Shown here in pieces: positions 35,289 to 45,773 of a DNA stretch of 64,000 nucleotides. Where the stretch lies: positions 55,631,959 through 55,695,958 of the forward strand of contig NC_134456.1 of assembly GCF_047948215.1 (NCBI RefSeq), given 5' to 3'. The notes under the pieces are model-generated. The model was given only the letters and a program-made list of their open reading frames with translations. It had not been told where the DNA came from and ran no database searches. Numbering within the stretch: position 1 is the first letter of the stretch; the number at the start of each line of letters is the position of its first letter. The DNA comes from Lycorma delicatula (Eukaryota; Arthropoda; Insecta; Hemiptera; Fulgoridae). The position numbers were made by a program, and so were the translations under genes.

Positions 35289-36131
35289 GAGGTGGACTGT
35301 TGAAAAGGCAGATTGGGATGGATATTATAAAGCCTTCCAATCGCAGTATGACGTCGGTGCGAACATCCTTGAGCAACTTTCCTCTTTTACGCCTATAATA
35401 CTCGAAACAGCCAGCAGATATGTCCCAGAAACATCGGGCAATCCTAAACGTTCTTCCATTCCGTGATGGAATGATGATTGCAAACGTGCTATTAAGAATC
35501 GACGGCGGGCACTACGCAAATTCAATAATAGACCTACAACTGAACATCTAAATTTGTACCGCAGGGCTAGAGCGGTGTGCCGTCGGGTCTTCTTGAACGC
35601 TAAGAGAAATTCATGGACGAAATATGTGAACACCATCTCACGTACTACTCCCACGTCTACTGTGTGAAAAAAATCTATGCAATTTTCAGGTCGCCAAGGC
35701 AATCTATTCTCGGTCTCATCGATGAAGGAGAACTCCTTACATCATCTTCGGCTGTAGCAAATACTTTAGCAAAATCTTTCCGCTCGGTATCTCTCACTTC
35801 GTCATATAGTAACGACTTTCAAAGGTACAAAACACAGATGGAAATATTGGCGTTACATATTGGTGTTTCGGTTGGTGAATTGAACACTCCATTCTTACTT
35901 AAAGAATTGTTGCACGCACTTAAGAACTCACGTGACACTTCCCCTGGACCAGACAACGTTCGCCTTTGTGTGCATTCACACCTTCCTAAATCAGCACTAC
36001 AACTTCTTTTGAGTATTTACAATGGTTTATTCTCCGTACAAGTCTTTCCGCCCGGCTGGTCAGGAGCATTTATTATACCACTACTAAAGCCTGGTAAAGA
36101 CAAAACTTATCCCTCAAGCTACTTTAGTTAA
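35289..36131 (+). pseudogene. I-clade ORF2: linker and RT start
   Basis: Frames in order: RRWTVEKADWDGYYKAF and LETASRYVPETSGNPKRSSI (to 35466), then NDDCKRAIKNRRRALRKFNN and RARAVCRRVFLNAKRNSW, the usual region before RT. From 35656: TVWKKIYAIFRSPRQ-like residues and, in the frame 35613-36131, LTSSSAVANTLAKSFRSVS, LKNSRDTSPGPDNVRLCVHS, LLLSIYNGLFSVQVFPPGWS and GAFIIPLLKPGKDKTYPSSY. The stop at 36131 (TAG in YFS-stop-LPNKLLISLTSL) is a nonsense change; reading continues in frame behind it. A minus-strand frame at 35325-35702 is a shadow. Confidence 0.85.
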
Positions 36132-37144
36132 TTACCTAATAAGCTACTTATTTCTTTAACAAGCCTGTTATGTAAAATAATGGAGAGAATGGTAAACCGT
36201 AAGCTTGCATGGTACTTGGAGAAACATGGCTTTCTTTCTTCGAAGCAGTGTGGTTTCCGACAAGGGAGATCTTCCATTGACCATTTGGTGTCAATGGAGA
36301 CAGCCATACAAAACGCCTTCCTGAACCGCCAACACCTTGTTGCTATCTTCTTCGATATAAAAAAGGCGTACGACACGGCCTGGCGACATGCATTCTTAAC
36401 ACCCTTAGGAGGTGGAAATCAACGGCAATATGCTTGTTTTTATCCGGGAATTCTGAAATCACCAAACGTTTCGTGTTCGTGTAGACGATTCACTTTCAGA
36501 CAGTGTCGTCTCGGAAAATGGAGTACCTCAAGGTAGTGTATTAATTGCCACCTTGTTTTCTGTGGCCACATACAGCCATTGCCAATTGTGTACATGCACT
36601 TTTTTCTTGTTCTCTTTTCGTTGATGATTTTGCTATTTACGTTGCGAGCCGCTCTACACCCACTGCGGAGTGACTGATGTAGAACACTATATTTCCCCTT
36701 GAGGCTTGGTCAAGAACTATTGGTTTCACATTTTTACCCGACAAGACGAATTGTGTAGACTTTTCTCGGCTACGGAACCCTTCTAATCCGCGGGGTTTTC
36801 TGAACAGAGAGCTTATTGCTGTCTCTCCTTACGTCAGGTTTCTAGGTTTGCTTTTTGATAGCTATTTTACCTGGATCAAACATATAAATGAATTGAGGAC
36901 AAAATGTTCCAAACATTTAGATATGATGCGGGTCCTTAGTAACACTAATTGGGGAGCCGATCGGTCATGTATGTTGCGTTTTACCTATTCCCTTTTTCGT
37001 TTCCTTTTGGATTGTGGTTGTATCGCCTATTCTTCAGCTCGTCAAACCGTGCTTAAAATGCTGGAAGGGGTACACCGAAGAAAAGCATTCTTCGGCTTGC
37101 CACAGGTGCGTTTAGATCGAGCCCTATCGCAAGCTTACTTGTAG
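36132..37144 (+). pseudogene. I-clade ORF2: reverse transcriptase
   Basis: It continues with MERMVNRKLAWYLEKHGFLS, QCGFRQGRSSIDHLVSMETA and motif A VAIFFDIKKAYDTAWRHAF (catalytic Asp present). After a frameshift near 36410: ENGVPQGSVL (motif B, near 36515) and FVDDFAIYVAS (motif C, near 36622). In the frame 36848-37144: LFDSYFTWIKHINELRTKCS, MMRVLSNTNWGADRSCMLRF and RRKAFFGLPQVRLDRALSQA, the region after RT. The broken frame means no active product. Confidence 0.85.
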
Positions 37145-38190
37145 ACACTGGCGAGCCATCACTTTGTGATAGACGAGACCAGCTTTTGTTATCTTATTTT
37201 GCCTGTCTCAAAAGACAGCCAAATCACCCAGCTTTTAACCCAGTTCTTAAGAATCCTAATGTAAGGAAATATGTAAGGAAATATACGTTGTACTGCGTTT
37301 GTGGGTGTCCGTACACGACGTCTGCTGCAGCGTATAAATGTTGACACACCCTCGTTCTTTCCACCATGTCCGTGCTCGAATCCTCCGTGGAGAATAAACC
37401 TTGTAAATTTTACATTTCACCTTACAACATACGATCAACGATCAACACCACTTACTGTTTTCCGGCAGATGTTTCAGTTTATTCTCACCAAGTTGAACCC
37501 AGACACGGTGATATACACTGATGACGGTAACGTTGGTTGTGCTTTTGTTATCAGTGCAAAGACTTATATGTTTTTCCTACCCGAAATTACGAGTGTGTTC
37601 ACCGCAGAACTACTCGCTGTGAATAGGGCTCTAAGTATCGTTAGCCCTAAATATAGGAGCATTCTTACTTGCAGTGACTCGTACAGTGCTCTCCAGGCGT
37701 TAGAAAACTTTTATTCCAAATATCCACATCCTGTCGTCATTGACATTTATGATAAAATCGCTGAGTTAGATAAACGCAACAGAGAGGTAGGTTTTTGCTG
37801 GATCCCTAGCCACGTTGGGATTCGAAGTAACGAGAGAGCAGATTCTGCGGCCAAAGAAGCGTGTATTCAACCTGCTTTCACCATCCGAGTTACTACCTTT
37901 TATTTTATCAGTCGTGTAAAACAATCACCGAGAGCAAGGTGGCAAAGTTACTGGGCGACTACCGTCGACAATAAACTCCGACGGCTTAAAGATTCAGTGT
38001 TGCCTTGGGGCTCCTCTGCCGGTTACGGTTAGGACACACGAATACCTAATGTCAGGAGAAGCCCCACCCCTATGCACACGATGCAACTGCCGCATGACTG
38101 CGCATCATATTCTCGTGGACTGCATATGTTATGCGGCGTTGCGACGTCAGTTTGATATACATGGAACCATCCGTGATATCTAGTGCAATA
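37145..38190 (+). pseudogene. I-clade ORF2: RNase H and C-terminal region
   Basis: The open frame 37301-38032 holds RNase H: TVIYTDDGNVGCAFV (first Asp; two or three residues seem lost), VFTAELLAVNRALS (Glu), ILTCSDSYSALQALENF (Asp) and CWIPSHVGIRSNERADSAAK (His and last Asp). Then SPRARWQSYWATTVDNKLRR. Past a frameshift near 38030 the reading THEYLMSGEAPPLCTRCNCR, TAHHILVDC gives the family's Cys/His cluster. All four RNase H acids can be identified, although the protein is fragmented. Confidence 0.85.
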
Positions 38191-38644
38191 ATAACGGAAT
38201 TTTGGGCCGGATGTTTCTCTTTTTGCATAGTACCAGGTTACTGTAAAGAGTTTAATATTATCATGTATGTTTTTCTGTAAGAAGAGTTTTTTAATAATTT
38301 TAACCTTTACTTTCAATTTTGATTTTTTTTGTTTCTATGTATTTAATTTTACTATCCAGGGAGGGGACTTTTGCACAACCCATTGAAATTAGTTAAATTT
38401 TATATAGTTTCTTTATTCGAACTTTTTATTTTAACTTTTATGTGTTAACAACTTCGTCCGTGGTATTAGTTTTGAGTTTTATTTTGCCTTCTTGGCTTGT
38501 TTTAATAAATTTTTATTATATGATTAATATTACGTTTACACCTGATATACTTTAGTATTTTGGAGATATTTTACCCGTTTATTAATAAAATTTCGGGCGC
38601 TGATAACGCCCAGGCGTTTTTCGCCCACAAACAAAAAAAAAACA

Positions 38645-39165
38645 AGGCTTGAAAGATGTCTTTATATCAAGCCAGGTTCCAAACTACTTTGCCCTACCTA
38701 CAGTCACAATCTCCGCTCCACCTTCTATTAAACTTATTGGAGCCAACTGCCTCCTTCTGCCATAGCCAAAACTTGGGTCTTCTCTAAGGCTAAATGAAGA
38801 CCGCTCTCCTCCAACCAAGCATGTACCATCCGCATGGCCTCATTGCCCTTCCTCACCAATTCAGTCTCCGTTTTAGCAGCTATAACGAGTGACAAATCAT
38901 CGGCAAAACCAGTCGGGTACACGCCCTCTGGATAATCCAGGCGGAGTACTCCAATCATAGGCTACATTCCACAAGGTTGGCCCAAACACTGAACCCTGGG
39001 GTACTCCGGCCTGCGTCTCAATCTGAATCTGGGCCCCCTCTGCACAGCCTATCACTACTACCTACACTCTTAAGTAATCTTGAATAAGGGCCGCAAATAT
39101 GGGCTCACCCCTCTTCTCTTAAGTTCACTCAGGATCCACCCAAACGGCAGTGAGTTAAACGCTTT
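38645..39165 (-). pseudogene. R1-like reverse transcriptase, partial
   Basis: The minus strand encodes SKAFNSLPFGWILSELKRRG (motif A region, LDVSKAFN), EPIFAALIQDYLRV, QIETQAGVPQGSVFGPTLWN (motif B) and GFADDLSLVIAAKTETELVR (motif C, about 38890-38905), then HAWLEESGLHLALEKTQVLA and, out of frame, EGGAEIVTVG. Frameshifts near 38960 and 39050. The thumb and C-terminal region are gone at 38645. Confidence 0.85.
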
Positions 39166-39775
39166 ACTCACGTCCAACAAAAAACACTGCCAGGATAGAC
39201 CTGATTCTCCACGTCCCATACGCAGCTTCATCAATAAATTTATCTTCATGAATCCATTTATCGCCGCCGACCAACATTTAGCCGTCCTCGCAAGTCCCGG
39301 TGAAAAAAAGACACGTCTATAAATGACACTCCATTTACGCGGACCAAGGTTGGTAACTCACCATTACTGAGTCAGATAAGTCCCAACTCCGCCATCACCT
39401 CCTCTTCTAAAAATAGACCCTGTCTATCTGTTCCCCATGCAACATTCTTGGCTTTGAAGTCATCAGATATTACCACATCCTTACACACAACATTTCTCAG
39501 CCTACTCAACTCATCCAGAGTCTCTTCAAAATCCCCTAAATCAACATTTGGGCCCACTCTGCACAGCCCACTACACTGCAAACTTAGTGTGCATTCTAGT
39601 TTTACACTGCAAACTAGAATGTCTGCAGTCGGTAGCCACACGTGCCCCAATCCGGCAACTTGTCTTATAATAGGAGTATTACTATTGAAACTACACACAG
39701 CCGCACTGCAAGTAGCATCATGCAGCCAACTATCATCCTGCATCTTCTTATCATTAGGCTCCGACAACTAGATCC
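39166..39775 (-). pseudogene. R1-like endonuclease, partial
   Basis: The frame 39372-39767 encodes QDDSWLHDATCSAAVCSFNS, RQVAGLGHVWLPTADILVCS, NVDLGDFEETLDELSRLRNV, VVISDDFKAKNVAWGTDRQG and LEEEVMAELGLI. The family's catalytic GDFNA reads DDFKA, so the conserved Gly and Asn are lost. Downstream, VRVNGVSFIDVSF can be read in another frame, then the sequence jumps to residues before RT motif A (HEDKFIDEAAYGTWR): the linker and first RT part are deleted. Confidence 0.75.
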
Positions 39776-39799
39776 ACACCTCTACACTTAACAATTTCC

Positions 39800-41440
39800 A
39801 TTATGGCATCATGAGAGGCTAAACTTTTTTTCATGTTTACTTGTAGTAAACTTACCATTTTTCTTTGCACATTGTACTCCTCCGATATTGTATCCAACTT
39901 CACCACACATCAAATACATAGGATTCTTCTTACATTCTTTGGCCTTATCCAGCATCCTTGCATAAAAAACATATCCTCGACCTATCAGGACCGACACATC
40001 TTGCCGCTAAATGCCCTCCCTCATGGCAACGAAAACATCTCACCTCAAAGTCACTCATTGCGATCCGGCACATTACCCATCCAACCTGCAATATATTCCG
40101 ACAATATATCTCTATCAGACACGTCCAGCTCAAGATATCATGTATCAAGTCTATTTAATGAATATGGACGCCAGTTTACCTCTCATTTCTCTCGTAATTT
40201 TCACACCAGCGAGCTTCTCTTTGACCACGTTAACCTTCTCCACCGGCCCTCTTGGTCTTTTATGCAAAGCCTCACCACCTCCCTATTTAATTGATAATAC
40301 TTCACTCAATTCCTCCTTACTAACTTCCTTTTTAATTTTTTTCAACAAGTCCGAATAAGAGGTAACCTGCTCCTTAAAACTATTACATTAAACCCCTCAC
40401 TTCTGATCTCTTGCTCACCCTTAAGATCCATCACTCGTAACTTATTTTCCTCCATAAAAATCACCTTCTCATTTCGTCTTCTGTCCACCTACTCCAAAAC
40501 CTTTTTACAATGCTAACCAGTATTGTTACTTACAGCCCCGTAAACAACATTCAATTTAAGCTGAGTGATCTTCTTTATCACCCGATATAGGTATTCAGCC
40601 ACCAACCTCTCTCCCACAGATGTATCTACGACAATTGCATAGCAGGCCCCAACTTTTCATCCTCAAGCTCACCCAATAATACCTCCGTTTGGCCCTTTTC
40701 CACCACCAATTGGCCTCGCTTCAATTTATCATTTCTCAACAGCCTTCTTAACGACATAGTGAAAAATCCTCCACCCATACTCCGTTTTAGAGTCTTTGGC
40801 TAGATTAAAAATATCGACAAAGTCGTCATTCGACACACCAAAAACCGATTCTTTCCTCTCCTCGCACTTCTCAAAAAACGAGGTAGGCCATCTCTTAATC
40901 ATCAAATCAGGAACCTCCTCTTCTAGTACTCCCTCCTCCACCTGGCCAAGCAGCCTCTTACTCTCAATCTGCGCAGTCTGGATAGCCGCGTCCACTGCAC
41001 GACCACTTATAGCACCTCCACACGAATATCCAGAATCCGTCAACTCGATTATCTTTTTCAATAGCTCAGTAAGCCAGAGAGATCACTCCTTTATCTCCAA
41101 CTTCGTGTTGACATTCGCACCCATTAATTTTGCCAACTTCGTGATCTGGACTACGACTTCCTCTAACGGCTGTTCATGCGAACACGCCTCACCCGATGCT
41201 ACCTCTCTATCATCAGTTTCTTTCCTACGCCTTTTCATCAGCCGATCCAACGACCTACTCGTTAATTAAATTGCTCTTAGGCAATTTAATTAACACTCTA
41301 GTTGCCACAGGTTACATCACAACAAAGGATACTCCTTCTTCCTCGCGCGGCAAAAACTTCAATTGCTCTCTAACAGGTGACCTAGGCAGGCTCTTCCTCG
41401 GTCTGAACCCCTGTTTCTCTTCCATGCTCTTAACACCAGC
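39800..41440 (-). pseudogene. R1-like ORF1 (gag-like) with zinc knuckles
   Basis: It starts near 41435 (MEEKQGFRPRKSLPRSPVRE), is broken soon after, and continues through MKRRRKETDDREVASGEACS, VVVQITKLAKLMGANVNTKL, then 40729-41061: KKIIELTDSGYSCGGAISGR, AAIQTAQIESKRLLGQVEEG. Near 40000 the zinc knuckles follow: CFRCHEGGHLAARC is a complete CX2CX4HX4C; the second, CFLCKDAG..KAKEC, has lost its His through a 2-base deletion that also shifts the frame; the third reads MYLMCGEVGYNIGGVQC, with Tyr for His. Gag-like proteins of this sort bind the element's RNA. Overlapping plus-strand frames (39448, 39833, 40011, 40796, 41196) are shadows. Confidence 0.8.
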
Positions 41441-41520
41441 AAAATTACAATGTCGCCTTGAACTCTTCACAAAAAGTATTTTTATTTAAATTCTGACTTC
41501 AAAAACGTGTTCAGGGCTCA

Positions 41521-41740
41521 ATTCCGCGTAAATTGAGTACCCACTTGTCACTTTTTGAGGGGTGGTATCAGTGGATCGGAGAGACCGAAAATGTATCCAC
41601 CAAAATCCGAGGTCGGATTTGGGTGACGGGGGGTCGGTATTCGTCGAGATACTGTAGGATTCGGGTACGGATCAAAGAATTCGGAAGTTATAAAAAAAGG
41701 AAATTCCCCTTATAATTCACCTCTAACACTTAAAAAATTT
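41521..41740 (-). other. Possible 5' UTR of the R1-like element
   Basis: Less AT-rich and without a convincing ORF on the minus strand; a 60-codon plus-strand frame at 41533-41715 is unassigned. Its place just upstream of ORF1 makes a 5' UTR likely. Confidence 0.35.
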
Positions 41741-41857
41741 TGCCTGGTGAGTTGAGAAAAGTTGGAAAAGTCCAACTTTTGCCTGGTGAGTTGAGAAAAG
41801 TTGGAAAAGTCCAACTTTTGCCTGGTGAGTTGAGAAAAGTTGGAAAAGTCCAACTTT
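41741..41857. repeat. Three perfect 39-bp tandem repeats
   Basis: Starts at 41741, 41780 and 41819. The unit begins TGCCTGGTGAGTTGAGAAAA, and each unit contains the inverted pair AAAAGTTGGA / TCCAACTTTT separated by AAAG. The copies are identical. Confidence 0.97.
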
Positions 41858-42175
41858 TAGACGTAAACAACTGATGTCACTGATCTGCCTCAAATAAACA
41901 AATAACTTAGAAATTTTTTACTAAATTACCAGGTTATGTTGTCCTTTTATACACTGTTCCTTATGAAAGAATAAAATACTTTTTGAAAAATCACAATAAC
42001 TAATCAATCTGTCAACGAAAATTCTTAAAATTTCGCACACGTGTCCAGTAATAGTCTGCCAACATTTGCGTAATAAGCAAGACAGAAAAGACAACCAAAA
42101 AATTTATCAAAATTAGCCAAAAACGCTGATCAGTATTCAGCACGTGTTACCACAGTATATTCACAAACTCGACTC
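41858..42175. other. Spacer
   Basis: AT-rich; nothing recognised. Confidence 0.5.
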
Positions 42176-42336
42176 CTTCTTTGGTGGTAGAGTTTCAATT
42201 AATCACACTTCTCAGGACTGGTCGACCTGAGACTGTACAAGACTCTACTTCATTCACATTGATACATATCATCCTCATTCGTTCTCTGAACTAATACCTT
42301 ACGGTGGTTCCGGTGACTAAAAAAAAAAAAAGAGAA
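42176..42336 (+). mobile_element. SINE body and tail, headless
   Basis: It matches the minus-strand SINE at 6519-6806 from CCTTCTTTGGTGGTAGAGTT, through GACCTGAGACTGTACAAGAC and CATATCATCCTCATTCG, to a tail block (CTTACGGTGGTTCCGGTGAC) and an A run at 42319-42331. The tRNA-like head is absent, as expected of 5' truncation. Confidence 0.8.
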
Positions 42337-43969
42337 AACGGGTTTACTCTCGCTCTTTATTACTCGTAAAAAACCAAATCCAACAAAAAAAGAGGTTTTC
42401 AATTCATTTTTTGCTTGTTTATTTATGTCCGTGCCTTAAAATTCAGAAAATAGAAAAATAACTGTTTCATAAAGGAATTTTCTTCAGTGTCACTAGCTAG
42501 GCTACATCGATTTTCATTACTATTAATTAGTTTCGATTGTTATAACATAGTAATGAATAGGGTGATATTTTTCAGGTAGTTTACTTATTTTTCCAGGAAA
42601 CCGTAGAAAGTTAGCTGAAGTAAAAAAATTATGCAAATTCAAACATTTCAAACGGTCTTAGCTCACATTCAGTGATAGTTATTAAATGTCATTTCATATA
42701 AAGTCCTTTTTCAGTTTTACCGACACTTAGATCTCTTATCTTACTACTTTTCTTTTGTATTTCGTTTATAATTATACGTATAATTTTTCTTCAAGCACTT
42801 TTAACATGTTTGAGAATTTTTTTTATGTCTACTTTTATTTTAAATAGAAAATAAAGTTAATAAATGCACAAAATTTAAAGAAATAATAACAATCCAAGAG
42901 TACCAAGTAAAAAGTAACCAATAACACGATCCTATTTATTTTTTTCAGTTTGTATTAATTCACCAGGTAAGCTTGAAGTGTATGAAAGAGGCTGTGATAG
43001 GCCAGGAAATTTAATCTTAACTTAAAGTGGACTTCTATGTTGGTGTTAAATTATAATCTTATGAATAGTAATATTTAAGTTAAGATTGTCTAAAAATTCA
43101 AATTCAAAGATAGTAGAGAAAGTATTAAACAATTTTTAATTTATCCTTGGTACAAAAAAATAATACCAAATTAAAGTGTAGGCGAAGAATAGTCACAGTC
43201 GCAAATTACCAATTTTATAGGAGAGTAATTTGAAAGTTTCCAAATTCTCTATCTTTCTTAACATATGTTTAAACTTTCCCATTTGTATTTTTTTTTAATT
43301 ACGAGTTTATTATCTACTGATTCGAGTAATTTTCTTTTATTATAATTAGTAACACCGATGTTAAATAACTTTTTTAAATTTTGAAACAGGTTCCTACTGA
43401 TTGTAAAATATTTGTTTTCCACGTACGGTTCATAAGATATGTACAATTAATGTACAACTATTTCAAGTAATCAGAAACTATTAGGTCAAGTACGATATAA
43501 CATCAATAAGACTTAAGTTACTCCTTGCAATGTAAATTTATACACCTCATCTTTGAGGGCGTGAAATGCAATGTGGAATACACTGGTTATTGTTGGTTTC
43601 ATACAGAATGCTTCAAGGCGTCAGATGAAGCTTGATTTATTTAAATTAATATATTTACATTTTTTAAGATAAAATAATTATAAATATTCATAAAACAAAC
43701 AAGTTGCAAGTTACCACCTTGCGTAATTTAACTCTCCAAAATTCTTGGAGGACTCTCTGTCTTTGCCTTTCACCCGGAACGTTAAAGAAATTATTTCAAC
43801 TTAAAATATATATATAATGTAAATCCAAAACAGAGGTAGTAAAATACCTGGTAACATAAACTACCTTAGTAAATTACAATATATAGTAGAAATTAAGTAA
43901 AAAAAACTGATTAATTCTTTGGAATTTCCTGATCAGTAATATTACATTTTGGTGAACGAAACTTAATCG
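42337..43969. other. No gene seen; one small perfect inverted repeat
   Basis: AT-rich. AATCTTAACTTAAA at 43013-43026 has its exact complement at 43074-43087. The minus-strand frame at 43258-43446 is not recognisable. Confidence 0.5.
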
Positions 43970-44410
43970 TACCTCCCCTTTTGATTGCAATCGACTGAAC
44001 CAAATGTGTCCAATAAAGCCCAAAATAAAAAAAAAAATAGATCCAAAGAAAATTGGATTTTGGAATTTTTCTTACTTGCAGTACTAAGCTCTCATTGAGA
44101 GCTATTCAACGATAAATCGTAAGTGGTATTTATTCGAGAGTTATAAGCAAATGAAATTATAATTAATGAAATATTTGGATCTTATAAGGGTACATCAGTT
44201 CGGATCAGACTTCACCTCCTTTTTTTTAACTTTCTTTTTATTTAAATATATTGATTTATTAATAATTAAGAGGTTAATAGAAATTAATTAACCTCTGATT
44301 ATAGAAAAAAAATTAGGATAAGTAATAATTCAGTAATAACAATAAAAAAAAATTATGAAAAAATATCAGAGGTTATTAATGAAATAAAATTTTATGTACT
44401 TTTCATTAAA

Positions 44411-44460
<50 letters not shown>

Positions 44461-44529
44461 GTAATTTAATAGCCGTTGGTAAAAAGGTGTCAACAAAACA
44501 AGGAAGTGATTTGGTGTCCACATCAGATT
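43970..44529 (+). repeat. Dispersed repeat family T, 5'-truncated copy
   Basis: It starts inside the family at ACCTCCCCTTTTGATTGCAA and continues TCGACTGAACCAAATGTGTCC, AAGTGGTATTTATTCGAGAG, GATCAGACTTCACCTCC, T-rich stretch, TTATTAATGAAATAAAATTT, a TA microsatellite (44416-44456) and TCCACATCAGATTT. Confidence 0.8.
44416..44456. repeat. TA microsatellite
   Basis: About 20 uninterrupted TA units inside the family T repeat copy. Confidence 0.95.
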
Positions 44530-45288
44530 TTTTTTTACAGTATTATCTGTTTTTAAGGATGTAGTATTTTTTCCATGTTTGGCCTAGCAATTTATTATTG
44601 GTAGTCTGTAAACTTAGAAGTGTTAATTAACTGTTTTATAGGAAGTAACATGTTGGATTTCTTAATTCCCTCCCTTAGATCTTAGATTTTAAAGAGAAAT
44701 TATTCTCTTAGTCACATTTTGTGTTAAAAAATAATTTGAATTACTAAGCCTGAGATTACAGCAATCTAGCCACAATTATTATACAATCTTTTTGGTTAAA
44801 TAATTCAAATTTCACTTTAGGAACAAACTGAAAAATACTTGAGATTAGTTATGTTTTTAATTTGTCAAAAAATTGCCTTTTTATTTTACTTTCAAAGAAA
44901 GCAACAATGTACGGTATCTTACTAAAAGAAAAAAACAAATCAAAAATATGACTACAGAAGCTGTATTGGTACATTAACTTTTTCAACCTTCTTAATATAA
45001 ATAATATAGCTTGTTTTTTTTTCAAAATATATATCATTGAGGGGACAGAACAGTATACAAACATGTGAGATTTAGGTAAAGGAAATTTTGGCACAGAGCT
45101 CAATATAGGGTGGTAGGATTTAGGTACTTCGTGTTTGTTGGTATAACGTAAGGTGCAGAGTTTACATGGTCTCTGCTCTACGATAGAACAACAAATACTT
45201 CTCTGTGAAAAGCACCGGGGTGAAACTTCTTGTTATAAATTGACCTTACCCGGAAAGTTTTCTGTCAACAAAATTGGACAACCTCAAA
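44530..45288. other. No gene seen
   Basis: AT-rich; short random ORFs. Confidence 0.5.
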
Positions 45289-45410
45289 TTTTTTTTTTCT
45301 TGATGATTTCGCCACATGAGTTTCAAGCTCGTGGAATATGGAAATGGAATTTTGTAACGTATGAAAAATGCCATGCCGGACCGGGATTCGAAACCGGTAC
45401 CTCTGGATAA
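45289..45410 (-). mobile_element. SINE with different body, 5'-truncated
   Basis: Minus strand: ATCCAGAGGTACCGG, the B-box-like GGTTTCGAATCCCGG (45381-45395), TCCGGCATGGCATTTTTCAT, CGTTACAAAATTCC, CGAGCTTGAAACTCATG, and an A-rich tail (T run 45290-45299). The block after the B box is shared with 51521-51681; the body and tail differ from the 6519 type. Confidence 0.65.
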
Positions 45411-45773
45411 TTTTATGTTACTTGTCATCAGATTTGGTTTTTGTTTCTCAAAAATGGTTTTTTAAACACAAAAATAGCATTCTTAAAAAGCATAAACTGA
45501 AATGAATTTACACTTAATGATGGAAAACCCTGTCTCAAAAAATTAAAACGATTTTTGTACTATATTTATGTACTATGTCTTTTGAAAATACGTGAATTTA
45601 AATTTCAAGAATGTTAAACATTTTTCCAGTAATCAAACTAAAGGATTGCACTTCATATAGTCTGTGTTTTTTAGCTGTAAGATATTTACAGTTTTACCGT
45701 TTTTTATTGATGGGTTTTTTATTTTTTTTACCGTGGGTCGATGTTCCATTTATAACTTCTCATTATAAAGTTA
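45411..45773. other. Spacer
   Basis: AT-rich; nothing recognised. Confidence 0.4.

Larger units (their letters stand above)
35280..38643 (+). mobile_element. I-clade LINE with RNase H, 5'-truncated
   Basis: The plus strand carries linker, RT, RNase H and C-terminal zinc-finger-like region in that order, then a 3' UTR of about 0.45 kb ending CGGGCGCTGATAACGCCCAG, TTTTTCGCCCAC and an A tail at 38632-38643. The RNase H domain after RT is the mark of the I group. Endonuclease and ORF1 are absent. Several frameshifts and stops break the ORF into at least five pieces. Confidence 0.85.
38645..41520 (-). mobile_element. R1-like LINE, 3'-truncated
   Basis: The minus strand reads ORF1 with zinc knuckles, endonuclease, then RT, stopping inside the RT domain at 38645, exactly where the A tail of the plus-strand I-clade LINE ends. 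GC content is higher than in the flanks. Losing the 3' end is not how LINEs truncate themselves, so a later insertion or deletion removed it. No 28S rDNA or TTAGG telomeric target is next to it. Confidence 0.8.

Noticed and set aside
39833..41269. Several plus-strand frames of 65-160 codons
   Set aside because: Antisense to the R1-like ORF1 with its zinc knuckles; Ser/Leu-rich shadow composition.
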